Under the pieces are notes generated by a model. That model had not been told where the DNA came from. It searched no databases and saw only the letters and a list, made by a program, of their open reading frames with translations. From assembly GCF_014195325.1 (NCBI RefSeq), contig NZ_JACIBK010000002.1, positions 248,001 to 312,000 on the forward strand: 64,000 nt of DNA, read 5' to 3'. How positions within the stretch are numbered: position 1 is the stretch's first letter; each line of letters starts with the position of its first letter. Both the position numbers and the translations under genes were made by a program. The stretch is from Rhizobium sp. BK650 (GTDB lineage Bacteria > Pseudomonadota > Alphaproteobacteria > Rhizobiales > Rhizobiaceae). Positions 36,168 to 44,980 of this stretch are shown piece by piece.

Positions 36168-37070
36168 TCAGCTTCTGGCCGCCGGCAGGCGAATAAGCCT
36201 GCCTGGCGACCAGCCGAGATTCATGCCCGCGGCGGCAAGCAGAATGACCGCCGCCCCGATGATTTGCATCGGCTGCAGCGTGTGACCGAAAGCGAAACAG
36301 TCGACCAGGATGGCGGCGATCGGATAAATGGAGGATAGAGCGCCGGTCAGATGCGTCGGCAGCTTCTGTATTGCGCCATAGAGCAGCACATACATCAGGC
36401 CGGTATGGATTACGCCGACCGCGATCAGGATCAGCCATGATTTCATATCGGCTGGCAGGTTCGTGAAATCGGTCATCGGCGCCAACATGATGATACCTGT
36501 CGAAACCTGAATTAGTGCGATCAAATGCGGCGGTGTGCCGCACAGCCATTTGGCGGCAAGTGCGGCCAGCGCATAGAAGAAGGCAGCGCCGAGCGCTAAT
36601 AGAATGCCGAGCCCATAGCTACCGGAGACCGCATCTGCCTGCGGTTTCGCCTCGACGATAGCCGCCATGCCAGCAAAGGAAAGCCCGAGCCAGAAGAGTT
36701 TTGTGCCGGTGATTTTCTCACCGAGGAAGAGTGCGCCGAGCGCAAGCAGCATGAAGGGCTGGGTATTGTAGACCGTCGTCGCGATCGAGATCGACGCGTG
36801 CGAATAAGAGGCGAACAGCAGCAGCCAATTGGAAACGATGGCGATGCCCCCAAAGACAGCGATGCCGAGGGAGCGCAGGCTGATGATGCCGGGCCTGAGC
36901 AGGCCGAGGCCGGTACAAATGACAAGCAGGGTCAGCGCACCGAAGAAGCAGCGCCAGAAGACGACGCCGCTGACGGGTTGGCCCGATATGACGACGAACC
37001 AACCGATCGTTCCTGAGATCAGCATCGCTGCTGTCATCTCCATCGTGCCTCTTCTGATATTGTCGTGCAT
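36168..37070 (-). CDS. EamA-family (DMT) transporter
   Basis: The 300-residue protein has ten predicted hydrophobic segments in two EamA repeats (…IGWFVVISGQPVSGVVFWRC…, …LFLGEKITGTKLFWLGLSF…, …LPTHLTGALSSIYPIAAILVD…). DMT transporters of this type export amino acids or other small metabolites. ATG at 37070 has ACGGAG six bases upstream; ATG at 37076 is too close to it. It is divergent from an Lrp-family regulator, its probable controller. Confidence 0.88.
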   Translation of the reverse strand: MHDNIRRGTMEMTAAMLISGTIGWFVVISGQPVSGVVFWRCFFGALTLLVICTGLGLLRPGIISLRSLGIAVFGGIAIVSNWLLLFASYSHASISIATTVYNTQPFMLLALGALFLGEKITGTKLFWLGLSFAGMAAIVEAKPQADAVSGSYGLGILLALGAAFFYALAALAAKWLCGTPPHLIALIQVSTGIIMLAPMTDFTNLPADMKSWLILIAVGVIHTGLMYVLLYGAIQKLPTHLTGALSSIYPIAAILVDCFAFGHTLQPMQIIGAAVILLAAAGMNLGWSPGRLIRLPAARS

Positions 37071-37153
37071 CGCCATCTCCGTTCGTTAGCGGGAAATTGT
37101 ATTGCGGCAGCGCAGCATTTTCTATATGATAAGAAAGGGAACGGCTGGATAAA

Positions 37154-37168
37154 CCTAATCTTGTTAGG
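37154..37168 (+). promoter_or_regulatory. Inverted repeat overlapping the Lrp gene ribosome binding site
   Basis: CCTAA-TCTTG-TTAGG is a perfect 5-bp inverted repeat whose right arm contains the start of the TTAGGAG ribosome binding site. In mRNA it could partly hide that site; in DNA it could be an autoregulatory operator. Confidence 0.4.
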
Positions 37169-37178
37169 AGTTTTTGCC

Positions 37179-37646
37179 ATGTTGGCTAACGAGATACAGG
37201 CAGTCGACGATATTGACCGCGCAATGATAGAGGCGCTGGCAGGAAACTCGCGTATTTCCCTAAAAGAACTCGCTCAGGCTGTAGGACTTTCTTCGCCGAG
37301 CGCCGCTGAGCGTCTGCGGCGGCTTGAGGATCGCGGCGTGGTGACGCTCTTCACCATCGATCTCGATCCGACAGCGATCGGCTATCCGCTTCAGGCGATC
37401 GTGCGGGTGCGCCCGCTGCCCGGCCAACTCCATATCGTTGAGCGGATTATCCAGGACACGCCCGAATTCATCGAATGCGACAAGGTGACGGGTGACGATT
37501 GTTTCATCGCACGCCTCGTCGTCCGGTCCATGGGCGAACTCGACAGCATTCTCGACAAGGTTGCCGAGCGGGCGGAAACGAATACTTCGATGATCAAGTC
37601 GTCGCCGGTCAAGCGCCGCCTGCCACCGCTGATACGGAAAAAGTGA
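37179..37646 (+). CDS. Lrp/AsnC family transcriptional regulator
   Basis: The 155-residue protein has an N-terminal HTH (VDDIDRAMIEALAGNSRISL, then KELAQAVGLSSPSAAERLRRLEDRGVV in pieces) and a C-terminal RAM/AsnC ligand-binding domain (QAIVRVRPLPGQLHIVERII, GDDCFIARLVV). TTAGGAG precedes the ATG at 37179. Lrp proteins sense amino acids and commonly control a divergent exporter, here the EamA transporter. Confidence 0.92.
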   Translation: MLANEIQAVDDIDRAMIEALAGNSRISLKELAQAVGLSSPSAAERLRRLEDRGVVTLFTIDLDPTAIGYPLQAIVRVRPLPGQLHIVERIIQDTPEFIECDKVTGDDCFIARLVVRSMGELDSILDKVAERAETNTSMIKSSPVKRRLPPLIRKK

Positions 37647-37648
37647 TC

Positions 37649-38542
37649 TCAAAAGTCCGCCATTGGTGAGAGCATTGCCGGGTGATCGAGGCCCACCGCT
37701 TCCACCCCGCGCAGCATCAGCCGCGTTCCGCCCTCGTAAGCCACTGCCGCGCCGGACCAGCCGAGCTTGTCCGGCCGAAAGAGTGTGTCGACAGCCGTCG
37801 CCTGAATGCCGAGACCGGCAAGGATTGCGGCAAGTGGGGGAATTTCGGGCGCAACCACGTCGAGAAGGATGAAATGTCCCGATGCCGGCACCTTCCAGGC
37901 AATGGCGGCCTTGCTCTCTTCCAGATAGTTGAGGCGAATATCACGGTCGAACTGCGTGTTGATGAGAAACATCGCTGGGCTGCTGGCGACGGCGAGCGTC
38001 TCGGAAACCGGTGTGCGGTTCCTAAGCAGGTCCTGAAGCAGGGCAAGATCACTGGCATTGTGCGGCTGCAGCGCCCGCGATGCTGTTGGGCTTGCAGGAG
38101 CTGGTGCAGGGCCGGCATATTTATGAAGCGGAAGCGAACGGAAGCCATAGGGCTCGTAGAGACCAGGCTTGTCCGTATAGAGGATGATGGCCTCAAAGCT
38201 CTGCGCCTCGCACCAGGCGAGCGCCTTGCACGTCACATCGCGGTAGAGGCCGCGCCCGCGCCATGGCGGACGGACCGCACCGGATTGCAATGCGGCCGCA
38301 TTGATAAGTCTGCCGTTGAAGACGAAAGGCATGGCAAAAGCCGACAGGTTGGCTACAAGTATGCCTTCCTCGTTAAACCAGCCAAAGGGCATGCTGGTCG
38401 GATCCGCGCCGCCGAGCTTGCGCAGCGGATCGATATCAATGCCGAAGGTATCGTCGAGAAGGGAGACGAGAGCTTCCCAGGCCGCTGGATCACTGAAATA
38501 ATCCTGTCGGAATATGAGGTCGCTCGTATCTGCCGCGCTCAT
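37649..38542 (-). CDS. GNAT family N-acetyltransferase (Eis-like)
   Basis: The 297-residue protein has a GNAT core: [27 protein letters not shown] in pieces, where the acetyl-CoA P-loop is [10 protein letters not shown] (Q/RxxGxG/A type). [16 protein letters not shown] follows. A long C-terminal part of about 150 residues is not recognised, but the size resembles Eis-like acetyltransferases. The substrate is unknown. Its start overlaps the dut stop by 4 bases. Confidence 0.85.
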   Translation of the reverse strand: MSAADTSDLIFRQDYFSDPAAWEALVSLLDDTFGIDIDPLRKLGGADPTSMPFGWFNEEGILVANLSAFAMPFVFNGRLINAAALQSGAVRPPWRGRGLYRDVTCKALAWCEAQSFEAIILYTDKPGLYEPYGFRSLPLHKYAGPAPAPASPTASRALQPHNASDLALLQDLLRNRTPVSETLAVASSPAMFLINTQFDRDIRLNYLEESKAAIAWKVPASGHFILLDVVAPEIPPLAAILAGLGIQATAVDTLFRPDKLGWSGAAVAYEGGTRLMLRGVEAVGLDHPAMLSPMADF

Positions 38543-39009
38543 ACGCCGGTGGAGCCGAAGCCGCCGGCGCCGCGCACCGTTTCGGTCGTCTCCGAGACTT
38601 CGGCCACGCGCGCCTGGATGAAAGGCGCAATCACCATCTGCCCAATGCGCATGCCGCGGGTGACGGTGAAATCCTCCTCGCCATGATTGATGAGAATGAC
38701 CTTCACTTCGCCGCGATAGTCGCTGTCGACGGTGCCCGGCGAATTCAGGCAGGTGACGCCGTTTTTGGCCGCAAGGCCGGAGCGCGGGCGAACCTGGCCC
38801 TCGAAACCTTCGGGGATTTCGAAAACGAAGCCGGTCGGAACGAGCGCGCGTTTGCCGGGCGCCAGCACCAGCGGCTTGTCCTCGTCGATCGCCGCGCGCA
38901 GGTCCATGCCGGCGGCACCGCGCGTTTCATAGGCGGGCAGATCGAGGCCCCGGCCGTTCGGCAGCCGGATCAGATTGAGGGTCGGAAGCGTATCGGTGCG
39001 AATGGTCAT
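38539..39009 (-). CDS. dut: dUTP diphosphatase
   Basis: The 156-residue trimeric dUTPase converts dUTP to dUMP, limiting uracil in DNA. The five motifs are seen: [41 protein letters not shown] and the C-terminal [11 protein letters not shown] arm. Length is normal. It overlaps the GNAT gene by ATGA, indicating co-translation. Confidence 0.96.
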   Translation of the reverse strand: MTIRTDTLPTLNLIRLPNGRGLDLPAYETRGAAGMDLRAAIDEDKPLVLAPGKRALVPTGFVFEIPEGFEGQVRPRSGLAAKNGVTCLNSPGTVDSDYRGEVKVILINHGEEDFTVTRGMRIGQMVIAPFIQARVAEVSETTETVRGAGGFGSTGV

Positions 39010-39099
39010 GCGGCATTACTTCGCGCCCCATGCCGCAAGGTCAATTGCAATGGCGCGCTTTAATCGTTAGATACGCCGCAATTCCACAGGATTCACATC

Positions 39100-40683
39100 A
39101 TGGCCGAAAGTCTCGCCGAGGCGGTCTCCCGCCGCCGCACATTCGCTATTATCGCTCACCCGGACGCGGGCAAGACGACGCTCACGGAAAAGCTGCTGCT
39201 TTTCGGTGGCGCCATTCAGCTCGCCGGTGAAGTGAAGGCGAAGAAGGACCGCATGCAAACCCGCTCGGACTGGATGAAGATCGAGCGCGAACGCGGCATT
39301 TCGGTCGTCACCTCAGTCATGACCTTCGAATATGAAGGCAATGTCTTCAATATCCTCGATACGCCCGGCCACGAAGACTTCGCCGACGATACCTATCGTA
39401 CGCTGACGGCAGTCGATGCGGCCGTCATGGTCATCGACGCCGCCAAGGGTATCGAGCCGCGCACGCTAAAACTCTTCGAAGTCTGCCGCATGCGCGACAT
39501 CCCGATCATCACCTTCATCAACAAGATGGACCGCGAAAGCCGCGACCCATTCGAAATCCTGGATGAGGTCGAAGAGAAGCTGGCGCTGGACACGGCGCCG
39601 GTCACCTGGCCGATCGGCCGCTCCAAGACCTTCTGCGGCTCCTATCATCTGAAGGAAAACACCGTCCGCGGCTCCGATACGGAAGTCGACGTCACAGCCG
39701 TGAACGGCCCGCAGAGTGTCGCCGACCGCTTGCCGGAAAACGAACGTGATGCCTTCATCGAAGAGGTCGAGTTGGCGATCGAGGCCTGCCGTCCCTTCGA
39801 CCGCCAGGCCTTCCTTGAAGGCCATATGACGCCGGTCTTCTTCGGTTCGGCGCTGCGTAATTTCGGTGTCCGCGATCTCATCAACGCGCTTGGCGAATTC
39901 GCGCCGCCGCCGCGTGACCAGGTCGCCGATATCAGAACCGTGCATGCTGCCGAAGACAAGATGACGGCCTTCGTTTTCAAGATTCAGGCGAACATGGACC
40001 CGAACCATCGCGACCGCATCGCTTTTGCCAGAATCTGCTCCGGTAAGCTGGAGCGCGGTATGAAAGCCCGCCTCGCGCGCACAGGCAAGCAGCTTGGCCT
40101 GACCGCGCCGCAGTTCTTCTTCGCCTCGCAACGTCAGCTCGCAGATACGGCCTTTGCCGGTGACGTGGTCGGCATTCCGAACCATGGCACGCTGCGAATC
40201 GGCGATACGCTGACGGAAGGCGAAAGCCTGGTCTTCCAGGGTGTGCCGAATTTCTCGCCGGAAATCCTGCGCCGCGTCCGCCTGGAAGATGCCATGAAGG
40301 CCAAGAAGCTGAAGGAAGCTCTGCAGCAGATGGCGGAAGAAGGCGTGGTCCAGCTCTTCCAGCCGGAAGACGGCTCGCCCGCCATCGTCGGTGTCGTCGG
40401 CGCGCTGCAGCTCGATGTCCTTAAGGAGCGGCTGATGGCCGAATACGGTCTGCCCGTCTCCTTCGAAATGTCGCGCTTCTCCGTCTGCCGCTGGGTCTCG
40501 TCCGACCAGCCGGCCGATCTCGAAAAGTTCCTCACCGTCAAGCGCGGCGATATCGCCCGTGATCTCGACGGCGACCCGGTTTTCCTGGCGCAGGACGGTT
40601 TCTCGCTGCGTTACGAGGCGGAGCGTTATCCGGCGATCAAGATGGTGGCGGTCAAGGAATATCACGCGGCCAAAGCCGCCTGA
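39100..40683 (+). CDS. prfC: Peptide chain release factor 3
   Basis: The 527-residue GTPase recycles RF1/RF2 from the ribosome after termination. The P-loop is AHPDAGKTT at residues 19-27. The G2 region is RGISVVTSVMTFEY, G3 is DTPGHEDF, G4 is INKMDRE. The C-terminal RF3 domain includes QRQLADTAFAGDVVGIPNHG. All are typical and full length. The stop at 40683 directly touches the stop of a LysR gene remnant on the other strand. Confidence 0.96.
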   Translation: MAESLAEAVSRRRTFAIIAHPDAGKTTLTEKLLLFGGAIQLAGEVKAKKDRMQTRSDWMKIERERGISVVTSVMTFEYEGNVFNILDTPGHEDFADDTYRTLTAVDAAVMVIDAAKGIEPRTLKLFEVCRMRDIPIITFINKMDRESRDPFEILDEVEEKLALDTAPVTWPIGRSKTFCGSYHLKENTVRGSDTEVDVTAVNGPQSVADRLPENERDAFIEEVELAIEACRPFDRQAFLEGHMTPVFFGSALRNFGVRDLINALGEFAPPPRDQVADIRTVHAAEDKMTAFVFKIQANMDPNHRDRIAFARICSGKLERGMKARLARTGKQLGLTAPQFFFASQRQLADTAFAGDVVGIPNHGTLRIGDTLTEGESLVFQGVPNFSPEILRRVRLEDAMKAKKLKEALQQMAEEGVVQLFQPEDGSPAIVGVVGALQLDVLKERLMAEYGLPVSFEMSRFSVCRWVSSDQPADLEKFLTVKRGDIARDLDGDPVFLAQDGFSLRYEAERYPAIKMVAVKEYHAAKAA

Positions 40684-40850
40684 TCATCCCGCCAGCCGCT
40701 CGGTAGGGAACTCGACGACCGCACGTACGGACGGCAATTGTCCGCGCCGATGCGTCATGAGGAGAGTCGTGGTGATGCTGCCGGCAGTCCAGCCCGGCAG
40801 CAACCCGACCAGCCGCCCGTCCCGTAGGGCCTCGTGACAAACCGAGGTGG
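40684..40850 (-). pseudogene. C-terminal remnant of a LysR-family regulator
   Basis: The minus strand, in a frame without start codon, encodes SVCHEALRDGRLVGLLPGW followed by about 19 residues, then LPSVRAVVEFPTERLAG and a TGA next to prfC. This is the characteristic end of a LysR effector-binding domain (…HEAL..GRLV.LLP.W…PAVR.F.DFL.ER…). The upstream part is missing: an in-frame TAG occurs just before it and a RidA-like remnant begins. The DNA-binding domain is gone, so it is a non-functional fragment. Confidence 0.75.
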
Positions 40851-41070
40851 TCAGCCGCTAGTGCCAACGCCCATCTCGGCACCCGCAAGGATCGTCCACA
40901 GCTTTGCCCAGATGAGATCAAGTTCCGCCGACAGATCCTTGCCCGCCGCAGCTTTCGCATCGCAGCCCATCGTACCGCTTACGAACAGGAAGCGGCAGGG
41001 TTCCTGACTTCCATCGTGTGAACATAGTCTGACCTCGCGGCATAGATGCCGCGGCTCGGGCCGGGCGGGC
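40851..41070 (-). pseudogene. Frameshifted, truncated RidA/YjgF-family gene remnant
   Basis: The first segment reads SRGIYAARSDYVHTMEVRNP (about 41051-40992). The next reads RFLFVSGTMGCDAKAA…GKDLSAELDLIWAKLWTILA in the neighbouring frame; together they are the N-terminal two thirds of a RidA-like enamine/imine deaminase. Restoring one G in AACCCTGCCGC at about 40990 would join them. The C-terminal third is replaced by the LysR fragment. The original pair was probably a divergent LysR and RidA set joined by a deletion. Confidence 0.72.
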
Positions 41071-41086
41071 TTACCCGGCAAACCGC

Positions 41087-42460
41087 TCAGGCAGCGAGAT
41101 CACGCAGGAAATTGTCGCACCAGCGTGAGACATCGTGCTCGAGGAGATGGTCCATCATCCGCCGCCAGCGTTCACGGCGCTCATCGAGCGGCATATTGAG
41201 CCCGCGCGCCAGCGCATTCGACGTACCGACGATATCGTAAGGGTTGACGAGAAGAGCCCCTTTCAGCTCACGGGCCGCGCCGGCGAAGCGGGAGAGAACC
41301 AGCACGCCCGGATCGTCAGGGTTTTGAGCGGCAACATACTCCTTGGCGACGAGATTCATGCCATCCCGCAGCGGCGTAACGAGCCCGACCTTGGCAAGCC
41401 TGTAGAGGCCGGCCAGCACCGGCCGGCTGACGGAGCGGTTGATATATCGGATGGGCACCCAGTCGACCGTGCCGAGCGCGCCGTTCACGCGGCCGGCCTG
41501 TTCGGCGACCATCCGCTGCATCGCCTCGTATTCTGGCACTTCCGAACGAGATTTCGGGGTTATCTGCAGGTAGGTGACCTTGCGCTGGTGCGCTGGATTG
41601 TTGGTTACGAAATGCTCGAAGGCATCGATGCGCTGTGTGATGCCCTTGGAATAATCCAACCGGTCGACGCCGATGATGAGGCTGCGATCTTCGATGCTCT
41701 GCTGTGCCTTCAGCACCATGCTGTGGCTGCCGGCTTTTCTCGCAAATTCCGCGAAGGCGGCCGTCTCTATGGAGATCGGGTATACGTCACCGCGGAATAT
41801 CCGTTCGCCGGCGGTAAAGCGCCCCGCACCAGTCAGATCGCCCATTCCCTCGCGGCGCAAGCAGCCCGCGAAATTTTCCAGATCGTGATCGGTCTGGAAG
41901 CCGACGAGATCGTAGGCAGCAAGCCCTCGCATGATTTCCTCGTGGACGGGCATTGCGAAGAGCACGTCTGCCGGCGGCCAGGGAATGTGCAGGAAAAAGC
42001 CGATCCTGTTCTTCAACCCCATCTGCCGAAGCTCGGCGGCGAGCGGAATGAGGTGATAATCGTGAACCCAGATGACGTCGTCAGGCTTGATCAAAGGCGC
42101 CAGCCGATGGGCAAAGAAGCGGTTGACACGAAAATAGCCGGCCATTTCCGTGCGCCCATATTCCGCAAGATCCAGCCGGTAATGGCAGATCGGCCAGAGC
42201 ATGCGGTTGGCGAAGCCGAAGTAATATTCGTCGACATCCTTGGACGTCAGGTCGGTGAGCGCATAGGTGATGTTGCCCCGTTCCTCGATCGAAAGCGGGC
42301 TAGGTTCACCCTCGTCGCTGATCTTCCCCGACCAGCCCATCCAGATGCCGCCGCGTTTTTCAAGGGCGGCTTCCAATGCCACAGCAAGCCCACCAGCGGA
42401 TGCAGCCCCTTTTTTCTCCGGAACAGGGACACGATTGGAGACGACGACAAGGCGGCTCAT
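41087..42460 (-). CDS. otsA: Alpha,alpha-trehalose-phosphate synthase
   Basis: The 457-residue GT20 glycosyltransferase makes trehalose-6-phosphate from UDP-glucose and glucose-6-phosphate. Conserved segments: VVSNRVPVPEKKGAASAGGL (donor loop), WVHDYHLIPLAAELRQMG, LDYSKGITQRIDAFEHF and PLRDGMNLVAKEYVAAQ. Length is typical of OtsA. It lies 37 bases downstream of otsB on the same strand. Trehalose serves as an osmoprotectant in rhizobia. Confidence 0.96.
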   Translation of the reverse strand: MSRLVVVSNRVPVPEKKGAASAGGLAVALEAALEKRGGIWMGWSGKISDEGEPSPLSIEERGNITYALTDLTSKDVDEYYFGFANRMLWPICHYRLDLAEYGRTEMAGYFRVNRFFAHRLAPLIKPDDVIWVHDYHLIPLAAELRQMGLKNRIGFFLHIPWPPADVLFAMPVHEEIMRGLAAYDLVGFQTDHDLENFAGCLRREGMGDLTGAGRFTAGERIFRGDVYPISIETAAFAEFARKAGSHSMVLKAQQSIEDRSLIIGVDRLDYSKGITQRIDAFEHFVTNNPAHQRKVTYLQITPKSRSEVPEYEAMQRMVAEQAGRVNGALGTVDWVPIRYINRSVSRPVLAGLYRLAKVGLVTPLRDGMNLVAKEYVAAQNPDDPGVLVLSRFAGAARELKGALLVNPYDIVGTSNALARGLNMPLDERRERWRRMMDHLLEHDVSRWCDNFLRDLAA

Positions 42461-42497
42461 GACAAATTCCTTTCATTAGAAATAATGGCAAATTCAA

Positions 42498-43295
42498 TCA
42501 GCTGGCAAAATATGCGATGATTTTGCGAACCGTTTCAGGGGAAGGCAGCGTGCCACGCGCGGCGGTTGCGGCAGACGCGGGGCCGACGCGGATGGAATAT
42601 CCGCCGTGCTGGTTCGCTACGCCGAACATCGCCTCGTCCGTAAGGTCATCGCCTATGGCGATCGGATGACGGCCATTGAACGGTGGAACTGCGAGAAAGC
42701 TCTCCAGTGCATCGCCCTTGTTGGCTCTGGCAGGCCGGATTTCGAAGACCATCTTACCCTGCTGCAGCGTCCAGTCCGGTCCCGCACGATTTGCGAGACG
42801 CTGCATCAATTCCGCAAGTTCCGCTTGCCGCGCCGGTGCAAGGCGAAAATGGGCGGCGACAGCCGCGCCCTTGTCCTCGATAAGGATGCCGCTCCATCCT
42901 GCCGTCTCTGCCCTCAGTTCGATCTTCAGCCTCTCGAACTCGGCTGTCGGCTCCACTTTGAAAATGTTGCCGTCAGAGGTGCGGCGCTCGGCCCCATGCA
43001 GGCCGGCGATAGGAAATTGGAAGGGGGCGAAGAGGCGGTCGGCATAGGAAAGTCCTCTGCCCGTCACCAGAGCAAGTGCCCCCCCGAGCTTCTGCGACAG
43101 CGCGTTGAGCTGCGCCGGAAGCGAAGGCGGCACGGATATTTCATCCGGCGTCGGCGCGAGATCAAGGAGCGTGCCGTCGATATCGAGAAAGAGGGCGCCG
43201 TCCTGGAGATAGGAAGAGAGTGTGGAGAGGTTTTCATCCTGTCGGAAAGCGTCGCCGGATGGCGGAGCTTCTGATAGCTGATTGCTGTTTGTCAT
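42498..43295 (-). CDS. otsB: Trehalose-6-phosphate phosphatase
   Basis: The 265-residue HAD phosphatase has the nucleophile motif ALFLDIDGTLLDLAP, motif II VTGRGLSY, and motif III/IV AIGDDLTDEAMF with the cap segment between. It releases phosphate from trehalose-6-phosphate. It is the first gene of the otsB-otsA pair. The N-terminal 25 residues (up to LSTLSSYLQDG) are a variable extension. Confidence 0.95.
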   Translation of the reverse strand: MTNSNQLSEAPPSGDAFRQDENLSTLSSYLQDGALFLDIDGTLLDLAPTPDEISVPPSLPAQLNALSQKLGGALALVTGRGLSYADRLFAPFQFPIAGLHGAERRTSDGNIFKVEPTAEFERLKIELRAETAGWSGILIEDKGAAVAAHFRLAPARQAELAELMQRLANRAGPDWTLQQGKMVFEIRPARANKGDALESFLAVPPFNGRHPIAIGDDLTDEAMFGVANQHGGYSIRVGPASAATAARGTLPSPETVRKIIAYFAS

Positions 43296-43343
43296 GACTG
43301 GGAAACTAGGTCAGCCCAGCCCTCCGGCAACCCTTAGCTGCCG

Positions 43344-44888
43344 TCAATCCGCCGGTGGACCCGCAGGATGTTCGGCATAAAAGGTCTTCGCATCCGCGGT
43401 GAATGCGGCGCGCTGGCCGGCAGTCGTATAGAACATGTGCCCGCCACGATAGAGCTTCAGTGACACGCGATTACCCGCAAGCGACGGCGGAAGATGATCG
43501 ACCACATAACGGCTGACGCCGTAAGGCGTCACGAGGTCGCTATAACCATGGGCGATCAGCAGGTGAAAGGACGGGTTGGAGGCGAGAATCTGCCTGATGT
43601 CGTCGGTGGCGCTTGCCTGGAAGCGCGAGCCGCCGCCACGTCCGCTGCCCCATTCCCAGCGCCGACTGATATCGTTTTCGAGCAGGGTATAGGTCATCTC
43701 CGTTTTGAAGCCGAGTTCGTTGCGGGCATAATCGGCGAAGGCGCCGCCATAGGCGCGGGCGAAGCCGTCAAGGATTGGGTCGTCGCCTCGATCGGAATCG
43801 GATTCCGGATAGGGATCAGGTGTTGCGAAAGAGGCGTCATAGGGGCTCATCACTTCGCCGCTCTTGTCGCCGGAATGCTTGGTGAAAGCATAGCCGAGGA
43901 AGCCGCGATTGCGGGTAACGACATCTTGCGGAATGCCGGTGAGGTTGGAGATCTTGCCGTAGAAGGCCGTCGCCGCATCCCCCGTGGGTGCGGCGCCGGC
44001 AAGCGTTGTCAGGTATTCGCCGAGCGCGAATCTTTCGGCATCGCGCTGGATGGATTCGCTGAAACCTTTGCGCCGGTCGGCCTCGGCGGCCGCCAGCGAG
44101 GGAAATTCCAGCGCCGCTCCAAGCGCGAACTGGTCGGCATTGAACATCAGCTGCCCTTCGAGCAGCGGCGACAGCATGACAATGCCGGCGATGATGATGC
44201 CCTGGCTCTCCTGTAGCGAGGACGCCACTTTGGCGGCACGGAAGCCGCCATAGCTCTCGCCGAGCAGGTACTTCGGCGAATTGGCGCGGTTGTTATGAGC
44301 GATGTAGAGCGCGATCGCCTTCGCCATCGTCTGCGCATCAGTGCTGACATTGTAGTAGTTCGAAGCGTCGTCGGCCTTCACTGTGCGACTCCAGCCGGTG
44401 CCGATTGGGTCGATCAGTACGAGATCGGTGAAATCGAGCCAGCTATTCTTGTTATCGATGAGCTTCGAGTTCGCCCCGTCACGCCCATCGGGGCCGAAGT
44501 CTAGCACTTTCGGGCCGACGAGGCCGAGATGCAGGAATGCGGAAGCCGCACCCGGTCCGCCATTGAAGGCGAAGGTGATCGGGCGGCTCGGCCCGGCGTC
44601 CTTGGCGACATAAGCAGTGTAGAATATTGCCGCATTCTGCACACCATCCTGGCCAAAGAGGTCAAGCGTGCCAGCAGTTGCCGTATAGGCGATCTTGCGC
44701 CCGCCGGCGGTCGTAAGCTCATGTTCGGTGACGGAATCGGCCGGCAATAATTTCAGCATGCCCTCGCGGGCTGAACTCTGTTGGGCTGGTGCGCGTCGTT
44801 CCCCAGCTTCCTGCGCAAAGCTGAGGGAAGGCGCGAGCGTGGCTGTCAGCGCAGCGAATAAAAGCAGAGATCGAAAGCGCAAATACAT
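43344..44888 (-). CDS. S10 family serine carboxypeptidase, exported
   Basis: The 514-residue protein has a signal peptide (SLLLFAALTATLAPSLSFAQ) and the alpha/beta-hydrolase carboxypeptidase fold. Landmarks are FAFNGGPGAAS at residues 107-117 (oxyanion region), the nucleophile Ser212 in LGESYGGFRA, Asp in HGYSDLVTPYGVS, and the catalytic His in RGGHMFYTTAGQR. It likely removes C-terminal residues from peptides in the periplasm. ATG at 44888 follows GGAGGAT closely; a TTG at 44906 in frame is a possible earlier start. Confidence 0.88.
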   Translation of the reverse strand: MYLRFRSLLLFAALTATLAPSLSFAQEAGERRAPAQQSSAREGMLKLLPADSVTEHELTTAGGRKIAYTATAGTLDLFGQDGVQNAAIFYTAYVAKDAGPSRPITFAFNGGPGAASAFLHLGLVGPKVLDFGPDGRDGANSKLIDNKNSWLDFTDLVLIDPIGTGWSRTVKADDASNYYNVSTDAQTMAKAIALYIAHNNRANSPKYLLGESYGGFRAAKVASSLQESQGIIIAGIVMLSPLLEGQLMFNADQFALGAALEFPSLAAAEADRRKGFSESIQRDAERFALGEYLTTLAGAAPTGDAATAFYGKISNLTGIPQDVVTRNRGFLGYAFTKHSGDKSGEVMSPYDASFATPDPYPESDSDRGDDPILDGFARAYGGAFADYARNELGFKTEMTYTLLENDISRRWEWGSGRGGGSRFQASATDDIRQILASNPSFHLLIAHGYSDLVTPYGVSRYVVDHLPPSLAGNRVSLKLYRGGHMFYTTAGQRAAFTADAKTFYAEHPAGPPAD

Positions 44889-44980
44889 ATCCTCCGGCGG
44901 GCGCAATGCGGCTGAAATAGGGTAGCAGCCATGCCATTGCGATGGAGATCAAGAGATGGTGATGCGCAAGTGAGCCTGGC

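Noticed and set aside
39466..40665. 399-codon open frame opposite prfC
   Set aside because: prfC has all GTPase motifs on the other strand; the antisense frame has no recognisable domain.
41135..42520. 461-codon open frame opposite otsA
   Set aside because: The otsA motifs on the minus strand are complete; the plus-strand frame is a shadow.
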